This document shows positions 6,269-9,005 of a DNA stretch of 9,005 bases, in pieces. Position numbers and translations under genes: made by a program. The notes below the pieces were generated by a model. The model did no database searches. It was not told where the DNA came from and worked only from the letters and a program-made list of their open reading frames with translations. How positions within the stretch are numbered: position 1 is the first letter of the stretch; each line of letters starts with the position of its first letter. Source of the DNA: an uncultured Clostridia bacterium (lineage in GTDB: Bacteria > Bacillota > Clostridia > RUG12999); the NCBI GenBank assembly GCA_934792465.1, contig CAKVOK010000080.1, positions 1-9,005 of the forward strand. The letters run 5' to 3'.

Positions 6269-7498
6269 ATGAAAAACAAAATTAGTAAGAAAAAAAGTGA
6301 TTTTTTAGATATGGAGTTTGGGGTATTTTTCCATTTCGGAATCAGAACGTTTTATGAGGGACATACCGATTGGGATGGCAGACCTATGCCGATTGAAGGC
6401 TTTAAACCAACTGAATTGAATTGTGAAAATTGGATATCCTGTGCTTGCGATGCAGGAGCAAAATATGCAATTTTAGTTTGCAAGCATCATGATGGATTTG
6501 CAAATTGGCCGTCAAAATATACGGATTATGCTATTCACAACACATCCTACAAAAACGGAAAGGGTGATATTGTTGATGAATTTGTCAAAGCTTGCAGAAA
6601 ATACGGATTAGCCGTTGGACTGTATTATTCACCGGCACAAGAAGGATATAAAGAAATATCCGATGATGTGTATGATGAGTTTTTTATTAATCAGATAAGC
6701 GAACTTTTAACAAATTATGGCAAAATAGATTATTTATGGTTTGACGGATGTGGCTCTGAAAATCATAAATATGACATAAAACGAATTGTTGATGTTATAC
6801 GTCGATTGCAGCCGGATATACTTTTATTCAACATGTGGGATCCGGATACGCGTTGGGTTGGAAACGAGAGCGGAATTGCACCGATTGACTGCAAATATGT
6901 GACAAACAGAGTTCCGTTTTCGGAAAAAACAACCGAAGATGATGAACTCGGAGAAGATGTATTCCTGCCATACGAATGCGATTGTTGTATAAGAGATAGT
7001 TGGTTTTATAATGAAAAAGATAATAATACTGTAAAAAGTGTGGATGAGCTTGTAAGTTTGTATTATTATTCGGTTGGAAACGGTGGAAATCTGCTGTTAA
7101 ATCTTTCGCCTGACAGAAGAGGATTGATTCCGGAAAAAGACAGAAATAATCTACTGGGTTTCGGAAAAGAAATAAAAAAACGCTTCTCAGACCCTGTTCA
7201 AGCAGAAAGACTTGACATGGATGATGGAATAACATTAACATTTGATGAGATGCCGATTGTTGAGCATATTGTTTTAAAAGAAGACCTCACAGGCGATGAT
7301 TTTGTTACTGAATTTGATATATATATTCAACCTAATAAATGCGGAGAAAAAGGTGTTAAAATATATAGCGGGAAAACGATTGGCCATAAGAGAATCGTAA
7401 AAATACCGCCTATATCATTGCAAAGTATCAGAATAGTTTGCCGTTCACCAAAGGATCAATATAAAATCGACAAGATTTATGTATATGAGAAGAAATAG
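6269..7498 (+). CDS. GH29 alpha-L-fucosidase, probably GH29-B (1,3/1,4-type)
   Basis: A 409-residue family 29 glycoside hydrolase. Landmarks are FGVFFHFGIRTF (17-28), CKHHDGFANWPS (71-82) with the histidine pair, GLYYSPA (117-123), and LWFDG (156-160) with D159 as the expected nucleophile. RWVGNESGIAP (195-205), ECDCCIRDSWFY (236-247) and GGNLLLNLSPDRRGLIP (272-288) follow. The WVGNE-x-G-x-AP, E-x-D-x-x-IR-x-x-WFY and NLxPDRRGLI pattern is characteristic of GH29-B, which prefers alpha-1,3/1,4-fucose in Lewis-type structures. The acid/base residue is not certain; E236 is one candidate. A C-terminal beta-domain covers about 310-409. No signal peptide, so it should be cytoplasmic. AAAGGTGG (6251-6258) is the ribosome binding site. 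It complements the first, divergent GH29 enzyme; no strong promoter of its own is visible. Confidence 0.88.
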   Translation: MKNKISKKKSDFLDMEFGVFFHFGIRTFYEGHTDWDGRPMPIEGFKPTELNCENWISCACDAGAKYAILVCKHHDGFANWPSKYTDYAIHNTSYKNGKGDIVDEFVKACRKYGLAVGLYYSPAQEGYKEISDDVYDEFFINQISELLTNYGKIDYLWFDGCGSENHKYDIKRIVDVIRRLQPDILLFNMWDPDTRWVGNESGIAPIDCKYVTNRVPFSEKTTEDDELGEDVFLPYECDCCIRDSWFYNEKDNNTVKSVDELVSLYYYSVGNGGNLLLNLSPDRRGLIPEKDRNNLLGFGKEIKKRFSDPVQAERLDMDDGITLTFDEMPIVEHIVLKEDLTGDDFVTEFDIYIQPNKCGEKGVKIYSGKTIGHKRIVKIPPISLQSIRIVCRSPKDQYKIDKIYVYEKK

Positions 7499-7524
7499 GT
7501 TTTGGAGTAGTATAATATAAATAG

Positions 7525-7549
7525 AGTCGACAAACCCCAAAAAATCTGA
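7525..7549 (+). repeat. IS3 left inverted repeat
   Basis: Begins AGTCGA, then CCCCAAA and ends CTGA. It pairs with 8883-8908 on the opposite strand over about 20 of 26 aligned positions, with shared blocks AGTCGA, CCCCAAA and CTGA. It also contains the -35 box of the element's promoter. Confidence 0.65.
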
Positions 7550-7555
7550 TATAAT
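7527..7555 (+). promoter_or_regulatory. IS3 transposase promoter
   Basis: -35 TCGACA (7527-7532, five of six consensus bases), a 17-bp spacer and -10 TATAAT (7550-7555) with an extended TGA. The -35 lies inside the left inverted repeat. The ribosome binding site GAGGG (7571-7575) precedes ATG 7583. Confidence 0.65.
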
Positions 7556-7582
7556 AAAATAAATCAGAAAGAGGGAAAGAAA

Positions 7583-7858
7583 ATGTCAAAGTACAACAAA
7601 GAATTTAAAGAGGAAGCGTTAAAGCTATCCGATGAAATCGGAGTCAAAAAGGCAGCGCTGCAATTAGGATTACAATACTACACACTGGCGGATTGGAGAA
7701 AGGCTCGCAAGTATACAAAAAAGCATACTGTGGTTCTGACAGAAAATGAAGCTAATGCAAAAATATGCGAGCTTGAACGTGAAAATGCAGAGCTTCGCCT
7801 GGCAAATGAAATCTTGAAGGATGCTCTCGGTTTTTTTGCAAAAGACCGGAAGAGGTAA
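7583..7858 (+). CDS. IS3-family transposase OrfA
   Basis: A 91-residue DNA-binding subunit. Residues about 3-45 form the IS3-type helix-turn-helix (KEFKEEALKLSDEIGVKKAA then LQLGLQYYTLADWRK). Residues about 53-85 form a leucine-zipper coiled coil with leucines at 64, 71 and 78 (ELERENAELRLANEILKDAL). The protein ends GFFAKDRKR. OrfA alone usually recognises the inverted repeats and represses or helps transposition; fused to OrfB it makes the active transposase. A T7 tract at 7831-7837 near the 3' end is placed correctly for a -1 frameshift into orfB. The start has a good ribosome binding site. Confidence 0.88.
   Translation: MSKYNKEFKEEALKLSDEIGVKKAALQLGLQYYTLADWRKARKYTKKHTVVLTENEANAKICELERENAELRLANEILKDALGFFAKDRKR
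7831..7837 (+). promoter_or_regulatory. -1 programmed frameshift slippery heptamer (T7)
   Basis: In the orfA frame the codons are GGT TTT TTT GCA, so the heptamer T TTT TTT fits the X-XXY-YYZ slippery rule. A -1 slip joins the orfA frame to the orfB frame, which is open through here (CKRPEEVKTAERHTFVLKY), giving an OrfAB fusion. No clear downstream stimulatory hairpin was seen. Confidence 0.6.
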
Positions 7859-7884
7859 AAACAGCTGAAAGGCATACATTTGTT

Positions 7885-8607
7885 TTGAAATACAAAAATA
7901 GATACACAGTAAAATTAATGTGTAAAGTCTTGAAAATCAGCGAATCCGGATATTATAGGTGGTTGAAAAACAAGGACAAGCCTTCCAAGCTACAGCTTCT
8001 TCCGGTCAAAATAAAAGAAATCTTATCCGAACATCCCGATAATGCGAATTACGGATATGACCGCATACATAAAGCATTAGAAATACGTGGGATTAAAGTG
8101 AGCAGAAATACAGTATACCGTGCTATGAAAGAGGGTTCTTTAATCCATAAATCAAGGAAACCGCATGGTATAACAAAGGCAAGCACAGAGATACAGGATA
8201 AAGAAAATTTAATAAAACGTGATTTTACGGCAGCTGAACCTGTAAAAAAACTATTAACGGATATTACAGAAGTTCAATGTTCAGACGGCAAATTATATAT
8301 TTCGCCGATAATGGATTGCTATAACGGAGAAATACTTACCGTTGAAATGCGTGACAATATGAAAAAAGAATTATGTATGGATACGGTGCATCAGTTGAAG
8401 CAGAGATATGGTAATTTGCAAGGGGTAGTATTACACAGCGACAGAGGAAGTCAATACACAAGCGAGGCATATCGGAAATTATTAAAAGCCTGCGGAATAA
8501 TGCAGAGCTTAAGCGGCACAGGGCATTGTTATGATAATGCAAGAATAGAAAGTTTTTTGCAACGCTTAAGAAGGAAAAACTATATCAAATTCCGACATAT
8601 CGCATGA
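7885..8607 (+). CDS. IS3-family transposase OrfB, truncated by frameshift
   Basis: The catalytic DDE integrase-fold subunit. Counting from a TTG at 7885, the annotated frame is 240 residues. No ribosome binding site precedes it, so translation probably comes from frameshifting out of orfA. An HTH_21-type segment (HPDNANYGYDRIHKALEIRG) lies at about 50-69. The catalytic residues are D126 (LLTDITEV), D186 (LHSDRGSQY) and E222 (DNARIESF), with exactly 35 residues between the second D and E. After IESF the frame changes to LQRLRRKNYIKFRHIA and stops. The normal IS3 C-terminus is encoded in the -1 frame at 8559-8744, so one T appears missing from the T6 run at 8553-8558. All catalytic residues are kept but about 60 C-terminal residues are lost. 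Confidence 0.82.
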   Translation: MKYKNRYTVKLMCKVLKISESGYYRWLKNKDKPSKLQLLPVKIKEILSEHPDNANYGYDRIHKALEIRGIKVSRNTVYRAMKEGSLIHKSRKPHGITKASTEIQDKENLIKRDFTAAEPVKKLLTDITEVQCSDGKLYISPIMDCYNGEILTVEMRDNMKKELCMDTVHQLKQRYGNLQGVVLHSDRGSQYTSEAYRKLLKACGIMQSLSGTGHCYDNARIESFLQRLRRKNYIKFRHIA

Positions 8608-8744
8608 AAAAAGAAGAAGTCAAAACAATTGTATTCAGGTATATTTTCATATACTATAACAGAATAAGGCTGTATACCGGTAATCCGGGATGCTTGCCAC
8701 CGAGCGAATACCGTATAAGGAACCGTGAAAAGACCGTGGCATAA
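8559..8744 (+). pseudogene. Displaced C-terminus of OrfB in the -1 frame
   Basis: Reads ATLKKEKLYQIPTYRMKKEE then VKTIVFRYIFIYYNRIRLYT then GNPGCLPPSEYRIRNREKTV before the stop at 8742-8744. The YYN-x-x-R and PP-x-x-Y motifs are the standard IS3 OrfB ending. It is separated from the main ORF by one missing T. Confidence 0.8.
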
Positions 8745-8747
8745 ACT

Positions 8748-8871
8748 TTCTTCAACCGGCGGCATAGATTATATTCAGAAATAAAAATCTGTCAAGGTTA
8801 ATACAGAGCGCCTTGGCGACCTTGACAGATTTCCGTTTCCGAATGGATTGTTGGTTATGCCGATTGAAGAA
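8748..8871. repeat. Long imperfect palindrome downstream of orfB
   Basis: The outer arms are 8748-8766 (TTCTTCAACCGGCGGCATA) and 8856-8871 (TATGCCGATTGAAGAA). They are complementary apart from one mismatch and a 3-base GGC insertion. They enclose an inner perfect 14-bp stem (8785-8798 with 8819-8832) with nearly the same centre. The flanks between outer and inner arms also show partial complementarity. It fills almost all of the 138 bases between the orfB stop and the right IS repeat. Confidence 0.6.
8785..8832. terminator. Possible bidirectional terminator hairpin
   Basis: Perfect 14-bp stem, AAATCTGTCAAGGT paired with ACCTTGACAGATTT. It has A-rich DNA before it and TTTCCGTTTCC including the stem's last Ts after it. 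The inner loop also contains CGCC and GGCG. The T-run is short, so termination strength is uncertain. It could equally be an RNA or IS-end structure. Confidence 0.4.
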
Positions 8872-8882
8872 TTAAAGTAGTT

Positions 8883-8908
8883 TCAGAAATTTGGGGTAAA
8901 TTTCGACT
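8883..8908 (-). repeat. IS3 right inverted repeat
   Basis: The reverse complement begins AGTCGA, contains CCCCAAA and ends CTGA, matching the left repeat at 7525-7549 in order and spacing. It abuts or overlaps the 8905-8928 repeat, so part of this stretch could belong to the neighbouring element instead. Confidence 0.55.
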
Positions 8909-8928
8909 GCACATTTATTGACATTTCC
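8905..8928 (+). repeat. Right copy of the 24-bp inverted repeat (IS end)
   Basis: Matches the reverse complement of 517-540 at 23 of 24 positions. It contains TTGACA (8918-8923), which could serve as a -35 for the adjacent transposase, but no good -10 follows. It is 46 bp upstream of a transposase start codon, consistent with the left end of an IS that continues outside the window. Confidence 0.6.
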
Positions 8929-8974
8929 AAAACAGCAAAAAACCTTGCACTTTTGTTTTATGGGAGTTATAAAA

Positions 8975-9005
8975 ATGTATAAATATAGAAGCAAACAAAT
9001 CAGTT
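8975..9005 (+). CDS. Start of a second transposase gene (partial)
   Basis: ATG 8975 is preceded by GGGAG (8962-8966) at 8 bp and encodes MYKYRSKQIS before the window ends. That opening resembles the N-termini of clostridial IS5/IS1182-type DDE transposases as I remember them, and the nearby IS-end repeat supports this. Only ten residues are visible, so the family is tentative. Confidence 0.4.
   Translation, partial: MYKYRSKQIS

Larger units (their letters stand above)
7525..8908 (+). mobile_element. IS3-family insertion sequence
   Basis: About 1.38 kb, within the usual IS3 size. It contains orfA and orfB overlapping in the -1 frame, bounded by imperfect inverted repeats (7525-7549 and 8883-8908). 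The ends do not show the canonical TG...CA and no target duplication could be fixed, so the outer boundaries are uncertain by several bases. The right end adjoins, and may overlap, the 24-bp repeat at 8905-8928 belonging to another element. The late frameshift in orfB probably makes the copy defective. It lies 26 bp after the fucosidase stop. Confidence 0.75.

Noticed and set aside
1..9005. CRISPR array, tRNA, rRNA, prophage or defence system
   Set aside because: No regularly spaced repeats, no tRNA-like cloverleaf or rRNA sequence noticed, and no phage or defence proteins among the reading frames.

Overview
The window looks like low-GC Gram-positive DNA, most likely from an anaerobic gut-type clostridium. 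The reasons are AT-rich intergenic DNA, AGGAG-like ribosome binding sites, sigmaA-type promoters with extended -10 boxes, and clostridial-style insertion sequences. It reads as a small accessory locus for taking apart fucosylated and N-acetylhexosamine-containing host glycans. Insertion-sequence (IS) debris lies on both sides. This is inferred from sequence alone; the species cannot be named.

Layout. Positions 1-258 hold a decayed N-terminal piece of a transposase, followed by IS-end-like DNA (517-540). An AraC-family activator gene (941-1789) has its own strong promoter. It sits between two inverted copies of another promoter: one faces left (634-688) into IS debris, the other faces right (1829-1882) toward a GH29 alpha-L-fucosidase (2004-3335). 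About 560 bp of relic DNA follows. Its last part is a degenerate copy of the N-terminal coding region of the next gene, a GH20 beta-N-acetylhexosaminidase-like enzyme (3898-5754) with its own promoter at 3799-3827. Another 514 bp of frameshifted relic DNA precedes a second GH29 fucosidase, of the GH29-B type (6269-7498). An IS3-family element (about 7525-8908) follows, with orfA, a T7 slippery site, and an orfB broken late by a missing T. Between its ORFs and its right end is a long nested palindrome. The last 31 bases begin another transposase gene.

How the genes may work together. The AraC-type protein probably senses a sugar or glycan fragment and activates the fucosidase promoter, which has an excellent extended -10 but no recognisable -35. 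None of the three hydrolases has a signal peptide, so they should act in the cytoplasm on imported oligosaccharides: fucose removal by the two GH29 enzymes and release of terminal GlcNAc/GalNAc by GH20. No transporter or fucose catabolic gene is present. The gaps full of gene relics and the IS remnants suggest a locus that was once larger and has been eroded or rearranged.
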